From assembly GCA_963524205.1 (NCBI GenBank), contig CAURED010000010.1, forward strand, positions 60,952 to 124,951: a DNA stretch of 64,000 bases. Direction: 5' to 3'. Source of the stretch: Aminipila sp963524205. GTDB taxonomy: Bacteria; Bacillota; Clostridia; Peptostreptococcales; Anaerovoracaceae. Both the position numbers and the translations under genes were made by a program. Below, one piece after another: positions 26,414 through 36,053 of this stretch; position 1 is the stretch's first letter; every line of letters begins with the position of its first letter. Below the pieces are notes generated by a model. That model worked only from the letters and a program-made list of their open reading frames with translations, searched no databases and was not told the origin of the DNA.

Positions 26414-28408
26414 TTATTGATTAGATAAATTAAAATTTGTATTTTTCTTAAGTTTAAACTTATCCACTTCTTCTTGCAGCATGGAAGCCTGTCCGGATAG
26501 TTCTTCACTTGCTGCTGCACTTTCTTCTGCTGTTGCCGAATTGGATTGAACAACTGCCGAAATCTGATCAAGACCAATGGTGACCTGATCGATGGAATCT
26601 GCCTGCTCTCTAAATGCCGTAGAGATTTGATTAATGGCCACGACAACTTCTCCAGCATTTTCAACTACTGATTTCATCGCTTGAGCCGTCTGCTCTGCAA
26701 TAGCACTTCCTTCCTCTACAGATTTAACAGTTTCCTCAATCAGTATGGTGGTATCCTTAGCTGCCTCAGCAGATTTTCCTGCAAGATTTCTTACTTCATC
26801 CGCTACAACTGCAAAGCCTTTTCCTGCTGCTCCCGCTCTGGCTGCTTCCACCGCAGCATTTAATGCTAAAATATTTGTTTGAAAGGCAATGTCTTCAATG
26901 GATTTAATAATTTTACTGATTTCTTTTGATTTTTCTGAAATATCTTCCATTGCCAGCATCATACTATTCATTTGTTCGTTACTGCTCTGTAAATCTTGTC
27001 CAACTTTAGTGGTTTTTTCATTTGCCACCGTTGCCTGTTCCGAATTTTCTTTAACCTTTTCAGATATCTCATTTATAGCCGCTGCAAGTTCTTCAATGGA
27101 ACTTGCCTGCTCAATGGATCCTTGGGCAAGTGCCTGAGAGCCTGTAGATACCTGCTCTGCGCCAAGGTCAACTTGATCTGCCGATGTCTTAATGTTGCTT
27201 AGCGTCTGGCTTAATTCCTGAATGATATCAATCATTGATTTTTCAATTTTCTTAAATATACCAACAAATTCTACAGAAGGACGCACATCGAAATTCCCTT
27301 TAGACATCTCTTCTAGCCCCCTTGTAGTATCCTCTATAACTTCCTTCGTCTTTACTATCATGATTCTCATACTTTCTGCAAGATTACCAATCTCGTCTCG
27401 ACTGGTATATTCAATCTCATAATCAAAGTTTCCCTCTGATAATTCTTTAGCTGCTTTTTCCACCTCTTTAATAGGCTTAACAATTGCATTTGCAAAAGCT
27501 ATAATAATAATTGACGCTAAAATTAATGAGGCTAAACTGATACCCAAGCAAATCATAAGAGCAGTATAAGAAGTTTGCATAAATTCGGACTTTTCTAAAT
27601 TGAGGCAAATAAACCAGCCTTCACTACCTTCAATTGGAGAAAATACAGCAAATTTATCAACACCCTTGTAATAATATTCGCCAAAGCAAGTTTCACCTTT
27701 AACAGCACGCTCTGCCAATTCAGCTAAAGGCTCTAATAACTTATCTGATTCTGCCATTTTTTTAACGCTTGTACTACTATTCACTAATGACTCATCTTTA
27801 TGTGCCAAAAATCTAGTATTTTTATCAATAATGTATGCATACCCCGTGTCCGCAATCGTAATTGTATTTGACATATCCGACAAGGCTTTTCCGTCTAAAG
27901 TCATATACACTACTCCAACAACACTTGTATTAAATAACCCTTTATCCCAAAGCGGCGCTGATATATAAATTAATGTACCAGAACCATCCGCTTTTACTTC
28001 AGGTGAAGAATAAAAACTCTCGCCAGTCAATGCCTTAGAGAAAAACTCTTTATCTCCTACATAGTTACCCTCTAAATCCATTCCCGAAGTATCCGCAATA
28101 GAAATGTCTATTAATCCATATTCCTTAACCTTACTAGCTAAAACCTGACGCTTTTCAGCATATGTAGACCCTGAATTAGAAAGTCTAGCAATAGTACCGA
28201 TTTCACTTACTACATCTTTTCTTGCAGATATTCTGTTTTGAATTGCTAAAGCAGATGTTTTAGAGGTCTCTTGTAAAATTGCCTGTACCGTTGATTCAGT
28301 CCCTTTAATACTCAAAACACCAAAGACTGCAGACACCGTTGCAAGGGAGACAAACAGTACAATTAAGACGATTGCTAATATTTTTGTTTTAACACTTTTA
28401 AAGCTCAT
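26414..28408 (-). CDS. Methyl-accepting chemotaxis protein
   Basis: About 664 residues. N-terminal membrane helix (8-30), extracellular double-Cache-type ligand domain (about 35-280, with DTSGMDLEGNYVGDKEFFSKAL and GYAYIIDKNTRFLAHKD), second helix (about 285-310), HAMP (about 312-365, PIKEVEKAAKELSEGNFDYE) and the cytoplasmic signalling domain with the conserved hairpin tip (AFQTNILALNAAVEAARAG). It implies a chemotaxis pathway elsewhere. Start set at MSFKSV (28408), eight bases after GAGG; the frame extends to 28504 without a site. Ligand unknown. Confidence 0.93.
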   Translation of the reverse strand: MSFKSVKTKILAIVLIVLFVSLATVSAVFGVLSIKGTESTVQAILQETSKTSALAIQNRISARKDVVSEIGTIARLSNSGSTYAEKRQVLASKVKEYGLIDISIADTSGMDLEGNYVGDKEFFSKALTGESFYSSPEVKADGSGTLIYISAPLWDKGLFNTSVVGVVYMTLDGKALSDMSNTITIADTGYAYIIDKNTRFLAHKDESLVNSSTSVKKMAESDKLLEPLAELAERAVKGETCFGEYYYKGVDKFAVFSPIEGSEGWFICLNLEKSEFMQTSYTALMICLGISLASLILASIIIIAFANAIVKPIKEVEKAAKELSEGNFDYEIEYTSRDEIGNLAESMRIMIVKTKEVIEDTTRGLEEMSKGNFDVRPSVEFVGIFKKIEKSMIDIIQELSQTLSNIKTSADQVDLGAEQVSTGSQALAQGSIEQASSIEELAAAINEISEKVKENSEQATVANEKTTKVGQDLQSSNEQMNSMMLAMEDISEKSKEISKIIKSIEDIAFQTNILALNAAVEAARAGAAGKGFAVVADEVRNLAGKSAEAAKDTTILIEETVKSVEEGSAIAEQTAQAMKSVVENAGEVVVAINQISTAFREQADSIDQVTIGLDQISAVVQSNSATAEESAAASEELSGQASMLQEEVDKFKLKKNTNFNLSNQ

Positions 28409-28460
28409 ACACGTTACCTCATTATCCTTTTCAATTATACTATAACAACATTTTTTTCCT

Positions 28461-28488
28461 ATTATACTATAATTCTTACAAATGTCCA
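28461..28488 (-). promoter_or_regulatory. Promoter of the chemoreceptor gene
   Basis: Minus strand: TGGACA (28483-28488), 16-base spacer, TATAAT (28461-28466). Looks like a sigma-A promoter; no sigma-D (TAAA-GCCGATAA) motif was seen. Confidence 0.5.
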
Positions 28489-28583
28489 TTAGGTAAAAAA
28501 ACATTTTGTCGAAATTTTTGTAACATTTGCGCTTTATGGTAACATATTATACAATTTTAATTAAATGTGTATAAATATGGATA

Positions 28584-29138
28584 TTAGCTATTAAAAATAT
28601 TATCAATAATATCAAAAATCACATTCCTTGAGTATCCACGACTCTCAAGCTTTCTGGCAACTTTTGCTTTAATCCTTTGCAATTCTTTAAACTTTTGTGC
28701 CTTCCTATTAAAATCGTTATCACAGTCGGATAGATCTTCTATTTTTACGTTCTGTACTATTTTTAATGCTTCAATGTAAGCTCTTTCTCTCTCATTTTGT
28801 GACGCTAAGGTTTCAGAGCACGACACTACCTCATCTATTAACTGCTTATCAACCCCTTTGTTCCTAAGTTCACCTTTTATTTTTGCGCTGCCTTTTCCCT
28901 TAGAAACTGCATATTCAATGTATTTTTCAATATAAAGCTCATCATTTAAATAATTCATTTCCAACAAATAGTCTACCGTCTCTTCAATTTCGTCTGTGGA
29001 GTATTCCTTTTCATTTAAATGTTTTTTAATTTCCTGACAAGTTCTATCCCTGTTGGCTAAATGCTTTAAGGCCACATCAATAGGGCTCTTTTTCTTTTGA
29101 ACGGAATCTTCGGTTTTAATCTTCTGATTAATATTCAT
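28584..29138 (-). CDS. recX: Regulatory protein RecX
   Basis: About 184 residues, the usual size of RecX, a modulator that binds RecA filaments. Three-helix repeat pattern is seen: ALKHLANRDRTCQEIKKHL, then a YLNDELYIEKYIE segment and a C-terminal KVARKLESRGYSRNVIFDII. Start set at the ATG at 29138, six bases after AGGAG; it overlaps the end of the MBL-fold gene by 11 bases. recA is not in the window. Confidence 0.88.
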   Translation of the reverse strand: MNINQKIKTEDSVQKKKSPIDVALKHLANRDRTCQEIKKHLNEKEYSTDEIEETVDYLLEMNYLNDELYIEKYIEYAVSKGKGSAKIKGELRNKGVDKQLIDEVVSCSETLASQNERERAYIEALKIVQNVKIEDLSDCDNDFNRKAQKFKELQRIKAKVARKLESRGYSRNVIFDIIDNIFNS

Positions 29139-29988
29139 AAGAATCTCCTGCCGTAGCAACTATACAATTATCGCCCATAGCCGCTTTTAAATCACAAATA
29201 GCTTTTATTCCAGTACAATGTACAGGCATAACCATTTCTATATTTTCTTTTACAATTTCCTTTACAACTTTTTCCCGGGTAGCCTCATCCGAACTATATA
29301 AATGCATTCCTGCAATCAATCCTAATATCTTTTCTCCAGGAAATATCTGCTTAGCGTATCGTATAGCAGGAATAACTCCCTTATGACTGCATCCGGAGAA
29401 TACATATATTCCCTTGCTGATTCCTTCTTTATCTCTATCCCTTATTACCAAAAACTGCTCATGGTTCATTTCATCTTCCAATAATTCAATTTCACCATTT
29501 TGTGACATCTTTTTTATATAAAATTGTTCTGTAGCTTCTATTCCTTCTAGATTAGGAATGGTTCCAGATATAACTATATCTTCTGAAATTTTAAATATAC
29601 CATCGGTCAAAGTTGTTCTTTCCATTATACTTTGCTTTGTCTCTTCTCCCCATAATATACTACACGGTTCCCTATCTAAAATACCATTTTCAATCCCGTA
29701 AGTTTTTTCAAACGCGTCTTTATGAATATAAATATGAGAGTTATTATTTATATTACAAAAGGCAGGAAGCCCTTCTGTATGATCATAATGTCCATGACTG
29801 ATAACAGTATGCTCTACCTGTTTTAAATCTACATTTACAAATTCTGCATTTTTAGCAAATAAATCTGATGCTCCAGTATCAAATAATATTATTTGATCTG
29901 CCGCCTCTATGTACACTGATAACCCATGCTCCGCCATGCATCCTGGGTTGTCAGTCTTGTTCTCTGATAAAAAAGTAAACTTAACCAT
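29128..29988 (-). CDS. MBL-fold metallohydrolase
   Basis: 286 residues. The metal site HGHYDHTEG near 64-72 (HxHxDH-type with G in between) is preceded by LFDTGAS, and later His/Asp ligands are in FSGCSHKG and MPVHCTG. It resembles the MBL proteins labelled dihydropterin-aminobenzene phosphate synthase-like in clostridia and archaea, an annotation of uncertain meaning. GAGGTGAAG ribosome site. It is between a PPTase gene and recX and overlaps recX by 11 bases. Confidence 0.88.
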   Translation of the reverse strand: MVKFTFLSENKTDNPGCMAEHGLSVYIEAADQIILFDTGASDLFAKNAEFVNVDLKQVEHTVISHGHYDHTEGLPAFCNINNNSHIYIHKDAFEKTYGIENGILDREPCSILWGEETKQSIMERTTLTDGIFKISEDIVISGTIPNLEGIEATEQFYIKKMSQNGEIELLEDEMNHEQFLVIRDRDKEGISKGIYVFSGCSHKGVIPAIRYAKQIFPGEKILGLIAGMHLYSSDEATREKVVKEIVKENIEMVMPVHCTGIKAICDLKAAMGDNCIVATAGDSYEY

Positions 29989-30002
29989 CTCTTCACCTCA
30001 TC

Positions 30003-30575
30003 TTAAATTCTCTTTATAACAATAGGTTCTTTTAACTGTGTACAAGCTACTCCAACGAATTTCTCTTCTACATTAATGTTTAATTTATCTAATTCTAAAT
30101 CAATTTCTTGAAAATATGCCTCTTCTATATTAGACTCAAAAAAATAGCCTTCATTCTCTTTATTTACAACTGAAAAATTTGAAAATCCCTCATTAGCAAA
30201 TCCATTTCCAGTGTATTTTACATAAGCTTCTTTTCTTACCCATACTTGAAAAAAGGCATCTATTCCTTGTTCATTAATATATTTCACTTCATTTTCTTGA
30301 AAAAATCGCTGTGCAACTTTTTCATATTTCAACTGTTTATAAATTTGAATATCCATGCCTACATTAAAATCGGCCATTAAGCACACCCAGATTTCTCCTG
30401 AATGACTTATTGAAAAACACACAGGTATATTTTCAAAATACGGTTTCCCATGTTTTCCACACTTGATAAGGGCAGCATCATATATCTTGTTTGAATAGTC
30501 GGCCAAAGCTTTCTTTACCAGTTCTTCACCAGCTATTCCTTTCTGTTCTTTTCCATTATGTACGTATAAAACCAT
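30003..30575 (-). CDS. 4'-phosphopantetheinyl transferase (Sfp type)
   Basis: 190 residues. It transfers the phosphopantetheine arm of CoA onto a serine of carrier proteins. Motifs: FSISHSGE near 53-60, GMDIQI near 73-78 (Mg-binding G(I/V)D) and WVRKEAYVKYTG near 110-121 (W-x-x-KEA-x-x-K). No carrier protein, peptide synthetase or polyketide gene is nearby, so the partner is elsewhere; fatty-acid ACP is possible. The length is at the short end of the Sfp class. Confidence 0.88.
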   Translation of the reverse strand: MVLYVHNGKEQKGIAGEELVKKALADYSNKIYDAALIKCGKHGKPYFENIPVCFSISHSGEIWVCLMADFNVGMDIQIYKQLKYEKVAQRFFQENEVKYINEQGIDAFFQVWVRKEAYVKYTGNGFANEGFSNFSVVNKENEGYFFESNIEEAYFQEIDLELDKLNINVEEKFVGVACTQLKEPIVIKRI

Positions 30576-30599
30576 TCATGCCTTCCCTTCTATTAAATA

Positions 30600-30632
30600 A
30601 GCACCATATATATCTTATAATATACATGGTGC
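30600..30632 (-). terminator. Possible terminator after yerC
   Basis: GCACCATGTATA pairs with TATATATGGTGC (one mismatch) around TTATAAGA; a weak TTATTTAAT follows on the minus strand. Confidence 0.4.
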
Positions 30633-30665
30633 CTCATTTACTATTTTTTATTAAGTTCAAAGAAC

Positions 30666-30965
30666 TTACTTTTGATTATTTAGCCTGGCTAAAATTCTCT
30701 GATAACCTTCAGCGCCATAAACTAAACATTTATTTATTCTACTAATTGTAGCAGTACTTGCTTTTGTCGCTTCCTCAATTTCACTATATGTTTTCTTTTC
30801 AGATAGTAACTTTGCTACCTGCAATCTCTGTGCAATAGCATGAATTTCATTAATTGTACAGATATCCTCGAAGAATCTGTAGCAATCCTCTTCATCCTGC
30901 AATGTCAGGATAGCTTTAAACAATTCGTCAATGTCTTCACGTTTAAATTTTGATTCATATGCCAT
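30666..30965 (-). CDS. YerC/YecD TrpR-like DNA-binding protein
   Basis: About 99 residues. All-helical; the segment KLLSEKKTYSEIEEATKAST followed by ATISRINKCL is a TrpR-type helix-turn-helix near residues 53-82. It belongs to the TrpR-superfamily YerC/YecD group of Firmicutes. Despite the family name, nothing here shows tryptophan binding, and the trp operon has its own T-box. Start set at the ATG at 30965, seven bases after GGAG. Repeated TAAAGTG motifs in its promoter suggest autoregulation. Confidence 0.85.
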   Translation of the reverse strand: MAYESKFKREDIDELFKAILTLQDEEDCYRFFEDICTINEIHAIAQRLQVAKLLSEKKTYSEIEEATKASTATISRINKCLVYGAEGYQRILARLNNQK

Positions 30966-30981
30966 AATACTGCTCCTTTCG

Positions 30982-31035
30982 AACACTTTAACACTTTACA
31001 GTATGATTATAGCACTTTAGTTTGTGAAACGTCAA
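30982..31035 (-). promoter_or_regulatory. yerC promoter with TAAAGTG repeats
   Basis: Minus strand: TTGACG (31030-31035), 18 bases, TATAAT (31006-31011). Three direct TAAAGTG motifs lie in it: inside the spacer (31013-31020) and two nine bases apart just downstream of the -10 box (30982-30999). They could be operators, perhaps for YerC itself. Confidence 0.6.
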
Positions 31036-31118
31036 TGAATATTTTGAAAATTTTCTACATTTAAGTTACCATTAAAACTGGCTTCTGTCAATAACGTGAC
31101 TCCATAATGATTATTTAT

Positions 31119-32300
31119 TTAATTATTTTTAGTTAGCAATTCTATTGCCTTATTTAACTGAGTATCTACTTTACTGTTTTCAGGAAGTTCTACTACATAA
31201 TCCGGCTTTACACCAACACCCTGTATTACCTTACCCTTTGGAGAAAAGTATTGAGCAATTGTAATTTTGACAGCATCTCCATCTTTCAGAGGCGCCATAG
31301 ATTGAATAACACCTTTCCCAAAAGACTTCGTGCCAACTATCTTCCCACCTTTATTGTCCTTAATACCTGCGGAAACAATTTCAGAAGTGCTTGCAGTTCC
31401 ACCATTTATCAAAAGTACATACGGTAAGTTCGTTTTTCCTTCTTTAGTATTCATATACGCACGTTCTTGTGATTTTCCTTCAGTATATGCCAAAACTCCT
31501 TCATCCAACAAAAGATCTGCAACTTCTATTCCACTCTCAACAACACCGCCGCCATTATTTCTTAGGTCAATTACTACGCCGTCTACACCTTTCACTTCAA
31601 ATGCATTTAATTCTTTTTTAAAATCTGCTGCAGTCCCCGTTTCAAAATTACTAATATAAATATATCCAATATTATTATCCAAGGTTTCTGCGAATACAGA
31701 ATCAAGTGTTATACTTGCCCTTGTTAAATTAACATCAATGCTCTTTCCGTCTCTTAAATAAGTCACTTTAACTTTTGAGCCCGCTGTTCCCCTCATATTT
31801 GCTACTGCAGTATCTAATTGTGATCCCTTATAGGATACATCATCAACCGCTATAATTAAATCACCTGACTTAATTCCTGCTCCTTCTGCTGGACTACCCT
31901 TTACGGTTGAAACAACAACGATATATCCATCCGTATTTGCACCTACAGTTACTCCTATGCCTTCTAATTTTCCTGTAGTTTTAATCATAAGATTTTCATA
32001 CTCTTCTTTAGACATGTAATTGGTATATGGGTCATCCGTTCCTTCAAATAATCCATAACACATTCCTTCAATAAGTTTATCTTGATCTAAATCTTTATAA
32101 TAATACTTATTTAAAGTCTGATAAAGAGCTTCTACTTTTGCATATCTGTTTATTATAGTCTTGTAAGAATTATAGTCTTCCTTGCTTATCTTTATATTTT
32201 GACCAGGAATAAATGTAACCCCTGCAAAAGTAATCATGCCGCCAAAAAGTGCTGCAATAATTACAATAATAACCAGGTTACGTTTTTTAATTTGTATCAT
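31119..32300 (-). CDS. S41 family C-terminal processing peptidase (CtpA-like)
   Basis: 393 residues. Membrane anchor at about 8-28, an N-terminal helical region, a PDZ domain (about 105-190, KLEGIGVTVGAN and GDLIIAVDDVSYKG) and the S41 protease core (about 200-360). The nucleophile Ser is in GGTASTSEI and the Lys in GTKSFGKG, the Ser-Lys dyad. It acts outside the membrane; relatives process wall enzymes or sigma-pathway proteins. It lies downstream of ftsEX, M23 and recJ. GGAGG ribosome site. Confidence 0.93.
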   Translation of the reverse strand: MIQIKKRNLVIIVIIAALFGGMITFAGVTFIPGQNIKISKEDYNSYKTIINRYAKVEALYQTLNKYYYKDLDQDKLIEGMCYGLFEGTDDPYTNYMSKEEYENLMIKTTGKLEGIGVTVGANTDGYIVVVSTVKGSPAEGAGIKSGDLIIAVDDVSYKGSQLDTAVANMRGTAGSKVKVTYLRDGKSIDVNLTRASITLDSVFAETLDNNIGYIYISNFETGTAADFKKELNAFEVKGVDGVVIDLRNNGGGVVESGIEVADLLLDEGVLAYTEGKSQERAYMNTKEGKTNLPYVLLINGGTASTSEIVSAGIKDNKGGKIVGTKSFGKGVIQSMAPLKDGDAVKITIAQYFSPKGKVIQGVGVKPDYVVELPENSKVDTQLNKAIELLTKNN

Positions 32301-32348
32301 ATTCTTCCTCCGCTATCTGTTGTCCTATACTTTTATATTTTAGCACAC

Positions 32349-33989
32349 CTATCGTATATCGTTAACCAGAAATTGAATTTTTTTAGTTCCGTTCCACTCT
32401 GAAATATCGGGATTTCCTAAAAGTGTTACTAATTTTTGACCTGTAAGCTTTTCTTTTAACTCATCCGCTTTACTAAAAAGGACACATTGAACCACTGAGC
32501 TATCGTTACAGTAAGCAGAGAATCTTACGTGTTTTCCTTCACTTCCCATATACTGAAGATTTTTAATTGTTATATCTGCTAAAGCCACATATGGTTTCTC
32601 GTTACAATTACCAAATGGGGCTAATTTCTCCAATTCATAAATTAATTCAAAGGTTAAATCCTTTCCCTCTAAAAATATGTCTATCTCCGTATTATCCTTA
32701 AAAATATCAGGATTAATCTCCATTATTTTATGTATGCTGACAGAAACACCTTCTCGAAAAGCATTAAGATTTTCGGTCTTCATAAGAAGTCCACAGGCTC
32801 CTGCATGCCCTCCAAACCTTTCATAGAGTTTTTCTTGATCCTTAAGAATATTGTACAAATTTATGCTTTTTATACTTCTTCCAGTACCTTTTAAATAATC
32901 ATCCCCTGTAGGCGTTAGGATAATTGTTGGTTTGTTATACTTATCTTTTAATTTACCTGCAACAATTCCAGAAATCCCCTCATGTGCATTTGGACAGTTT
33001 ACAATGTAAAACTTATCCTCAGAATGATTCTCCAAAATAATTTTTTCACACGCAACAAAAGTATCCTCTTGAACCCTTTTTCTTTGCCTATTATTACTAA
33101 TTAATTCTCCAACAATAGATTGCAACTGCGCCTGCTCTTGACATTTTAGAAGTTCAACTCCAATTTTTGCATCAAGCATTCTACCTGCAGCATTTAAATG
33201 GGGTACTATCCCAAATGCAATATTATCCGATTTTATTTTTTCAACATTAAGTGAAATTTCTTCAATTAGTTTAACGAGTCCTTTTCTATGACCCTCTTTA
33301 ATTACATTCATTCCATATTTAACTAAAGTTCTGTTTTCATCAATCAGTGGAACAATATCTCCTATCGTTCCGATTGCAACTAAATCCAGCAATTCATTAA
33401 CTGCTCTTTTAGGTAATGCCGCTTTCCTTTGAATTCCTTGTGCTAGCTTAAATGCAACACCACACCCCGCTAAATATTTAAAAGGATATTTGCAATCTGG
33501 ATGCTTTGGGTTTATTAATATACAATCAGCTATAGTGTCTGTAATGCTGTGATGATCAGTTATCATGATATCAATTCCTAAGATTTTTGCATGTTCCACT
33601 TCTTCATAAGAAACGCTGCCACAGTCTACAGTTACAATTAAGTCTATTCCCCTATCCTTAATTTTAGAAATAGCCTCTTTGTTTAAGCCATACCCCTCAT
33701 CAAATCTAGAAGGAATATAATAAGTTACATCTGCATCAAAGTTTGATAAAAACTGTAATAGTATGCTTACGGAAGTTATTCCATCTGCGTCGTAATCTCC
33801 ATATATGCAAATCTTCTTTTTTTCATTTATTGCGGACAATATTAAATCCACCCCTGCTTCTAAATCATGAAGCAGGAATGGATCATATGTTTTTTTTGGT
33901 TTGTCCGACAAAAATTCCAGTATTTCAGCCTCTTCTGAGATACCTCTTTTTTTTAGTAATTCTATTATTATCGGATTAATTTTATTCAT
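32349..33989 (-). CDS. recJ: Single-stranded-DNA-specific exonuclease RecJ
   Basis: 546 residues. DHH-family 5'-3' ssDNA exonuclease for repair and recombination. The motifs are clear: IYGDYDADGITS near 60-71, VDCGS, ITDHHSI near 143-149 (DHH) and the DHHA1 part with HEGISGIVAGKLK and a GGHAGACG segment. The C-terminal OB-like part is shortened relative to larger RecJ. It begins 19 bases after the M23 gene stop, so it is transcribed with the ftsEX-peptidase genes. Confidence 0.94.
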   Translation of the reverse strand: MNKINPIIIELLKKRGISEEAEILEFLSDKPKKTYDPFLLHDLEAGVDLILSAINEKKKICIYGDYDADGITSVSILLQFLSNFDADVTYYIPSRFDEGYGLNKEAISKIKDRGIDLIVTVDCGSVSYEEVEHAKILGIDIMITDHHSITDTIADCILINPKHPDCKYPFKYLAGCGVAFKLAQGIQRKAALPKRAVNELLDLVAIGTIGDIVPLIDENRTLVKYGMNVIKEGHRKGLVKLIEEISLNVEKIKSDNIAFGIVPHLNAAGRMLDAKIGVELLKCQEQAQLQSIVGELISNNRQRKRVQEDTFVACEKIILENHSEDKFYIVNCPNAHEGISGIVAGKLKDKYNKPTIILTPTGDDYLKGTGRSIKSINLYNILKDQEKLYERFGGHAGACGLLMKTENLNAFREGVSVSIHKIMEINPDIFKDNTEIDIFLEGKDLTFELIYELEKLAPFGNCNEKPYVALADITIKNLQYMGSEGKHVRFSAYCNDSSVVQCVLFSKADELKEKLTGQKLVTLLGNPDISEWNGTKKIQFLVNDIR

Positions 33990-34008
33990 TTGTCGCCTTT
34001 AATTTTCT

Positions 34009-35139
34009 TTATTTTGAAATCCATCCAGCCAGTGGATCCTTATAGTCACCATTTACACGAACTTCAAAATGAAGATGCGGGCCAGTAGATTGTCCTGTTG
34101 AACCAGACTTTGAAATAGCCTGACCTCTTGAAACAACGTCTCCATTCTTTACAAGAAGGCTGGAATTATGAGCATATAAAGTTACAATTCCACCGCCATG
34201 GTCAATCATTACCATATTACCGTAGCTGTTATTCCATCCAGCTTTTATCACAGTTCCTCCGTTTGCAGCAACTATAGTAGTGCCTGATGGGGCACCAATA
34301 TCAACACCAGTGTGAAGTTTCTTAACCTTAAGGATAGGATGAATTCTATATCCAAAAGGTGAAGTTATTTTGGTAACACCTGGAGCCGGCCATGCCATGG
34401 TGCCTCCACTATATGTAGTACCAGTACTCTGAGCTGCTAATATCTCTGCCTTTAATCTATTTGCTTCGGCAAGGAAGGATTTTTCCATTTCTGCTAGTGC
34501 CTTGTTGTCACTTGCGACTTCTGCTTTCTTATCTGCTACAACAGATTTATCTTCGCTTAATGCAGCTTTCTTTTCTGCTTCTTCAGTTTGTGCAGCAACC
34601 AGATTTGATTGAAGCTGTAATAAATTCTTTTTTTGAGCATCTATAATTTTATGTTGTTCTTGAAGTTGTTCCATAACTTGTTTATCGTTATCATAAATTC
34701 GTTGTACTCTATCCATATTTGTCATAAGATCTGTAACGCTTGTAGAACCCAAAAGTACGTCCACAAAACCTACAGAGCCATTTTTATACATAGCTCTCAA
34801 TCGTCCATTAAGGTTGTCATTTTGAACTTCCATATTTTTTTCCAGCTGATCCAACTCTGCCAACGCTTCCTGTATTCTATTTTGTGTAGCTGAAATATTG
34901 CCGCTTAATGCATTTATTTCTGCCTGTGAAGCATTAATCTTGCCCTCAAGTGCCTGTATTTCTTTATTCAATGAATTTTCCAGTTTTTTTCCTTCATTTA
35001 ATTGACTTTTAACATCACTTATTTGGCCGTTAACGTCCTCCAATTGATTCTGTGCAGTACTTCCAGCATATGTAAGGCCTAAAGTCCCAAAAGATATTAC
35101 TAACACAAATATTAAAGTATATGATATTACTTTTCTCAT
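34009..35139 (-). CDS. M23 peptidase with coiled coil (EnvC-like)
   Basis: About 376 residues. Signal peptide/anchor 1-24, a long coiled coil (about 25-240, repeated Leu/Glu/Lys/Gln heptads) and a LytM/M23 domain (about 260-376) with HTGVDIGAPSGT, HGGGIVTLYAH and the zinc-ligand pattern HLHFEV; both H-x(3)-D and HxH ligands are present, so it is potentially active. Layout and position fit the FtsEX-controlled peptidoglycan hydrolases or activators. Start at the ATG at 35139 after AGGAAGAG; the longer frame overlaps ftsX. Confidence 0.92.
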   Translation of the reverse strand: MRKVISYTLIFVLVISFGTLGLTYAGSTAQNQLEDVNGQISDVKSQLNEGKKLENSLNKEIQALEGKINASQAEINALSGNISATQNRIQEALAELDQLEKNMEVQNDNLNGRLRAMYKNGSVGFVDVLLGSTSVTDLMTNMDRVQRIYDNDKQVMEQLQEQHKIIDAQKKNLLQLQSNLVAAQTEEAEKKAALSEDKSVVADKKAEVASDNKALAEMEKSFLAEANRLKAEILAAQSTGTTYSGGTMAWPAPGVTKITSPFGYRIHPILKVKKLHTGVDIGAPSGTTIVAANGGTVIKAGWNNSYGNMVMIDHGGGIVTLYAHNSSLLVKNGDVVSRGQAISKSGSTGQSTGPHLHFEVRVNGDYKDPLAGWISK

Positions 35140-35159
35140 ATGTAAATTTCTCTTCCTTT

Positions 35160-36053
35160 CTATGTGTCTAAGAACCTTCTCATGGAAACTATACTTCCGC
35201 AAGCTCCTATACTAACCCCTATTGCCAGGAAAATAGAAACTAAATTTGATGTTAAAAAGCTTGTTGAAACCATGGGTGTTGATAAAATCAAGAATAAATC
35301 TTGTCCTATTAAATCAACAATTTTTTCATATACAAAAGCAACGGTCACAACTGCAATCCCTGCTGAAATCATTCCTATAACAATGCCTTCAATTAAAAAC
35401 GGTCCTCGTATAAACCAGTTTGTTGCTCCCACATATTTCATTATGCGTATCTCTCTAGCTCTAGCCAGCACTGTAAGCTTAATAGTGTTTGAAACAACTA
35501 CTACAGAAACGACTACCAAAAAAATCATAATTATCAAAGCTGCTATTTGAATTGCATTTGTAATCTTCACTAATTTTTCAACAGTTTCCTTATAATACTT
35601 TACATCCTCAACTCCATCTTTTGCTCTTAGTGCTTCCACTACAGTATCAGAGGTTTCTAATGTTTCTACCTTAACCATAATTGAATTGGGAAGTGGGTTA
35701 CTGCTCAGGGAATCTAAAAGATATGCTCTTTCCCCCCAGTCTGATTTCCAGTCTTGCAGCGCATCTTCCTTTGAAAGATAAGTAGCATCAGACACTCCAC
35801 GTAGTCCCTTAACTTCTGAAACCATATTTTCTGCCTGTTCATATGTGGTTGTATCTAATAAATAGACCTGAACCGTATCATAATCCTGCCTTGCTGCCTC
35901 TGATGCCATATTGATATTTACAATTAAAACAAAAAATAGTCCTAATATCAACAACATAGCCGTAATTGAAAATATAGAAGCAAAACTCATAGTTCTATTT
36001 CTAAATACCTGAATAACCGCCTGCTTTAGTGTATATCTTATACCGTTAAACAT
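35160..36053 (-). CDS. ftsX: Cell division protein FtsX
   Basis: About 297 residues. Four transmembrane helices with a large extracellular loop between the first and second; this loop contacts the wall hydrolase. The segment RNRTMSFASIFSITAMLLIL and the C-terminal REIRIMKYVGATNWFIRGPF are typical. The start at 36053 (MFNGIRYT) overlaps the ftsE stop by eight bases, so the two are coupled. With FtsE it couples ATP use in the cytoplasm to activation of a wall hydrolase outside. Confidence 0.93.
   Translation of the reverse strand: MFNGIRYTLKQAVIQVFRNRTMSFASIFSITAMLLILGLFFVLIVNINMASEAARQDYDTVQVYLLDTTTYEQAENMVSEVKGLRGVSDATYLSKEDALQDWKSDWGERAYLLDSLSSNPLPNSIMVKVETLETSDTVVEALRAKDGVEDVKYYKETVEKLVKITNAIQIAALIIMIFLVVVSVVVVSNTIKLTVLARAREIRIMKYVGATNWFIRGPFLIEGIVIGMISAGIAVVTVAFVYEKIVDLIGQDLFLILSTPMVSTSFLTSNLVSIFLAIGVSIGACGSIVSMRRFLDT

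Noticed and set aside
28409..28580. Flagellar sigma-D promoter for the chemoreceptor
   Set aside because: No TAAA-N15-GCCGATAA match; a sigma-A-type promoter fits better.
30666..30965. YerC/YecD as the repressor of the trp operon in this window
   Set aside because: The TrpR-like name is only a fold relation. The trp operon carries a T-box with a TGG specifier and I found no TAAAGTG repeats upstream of it.
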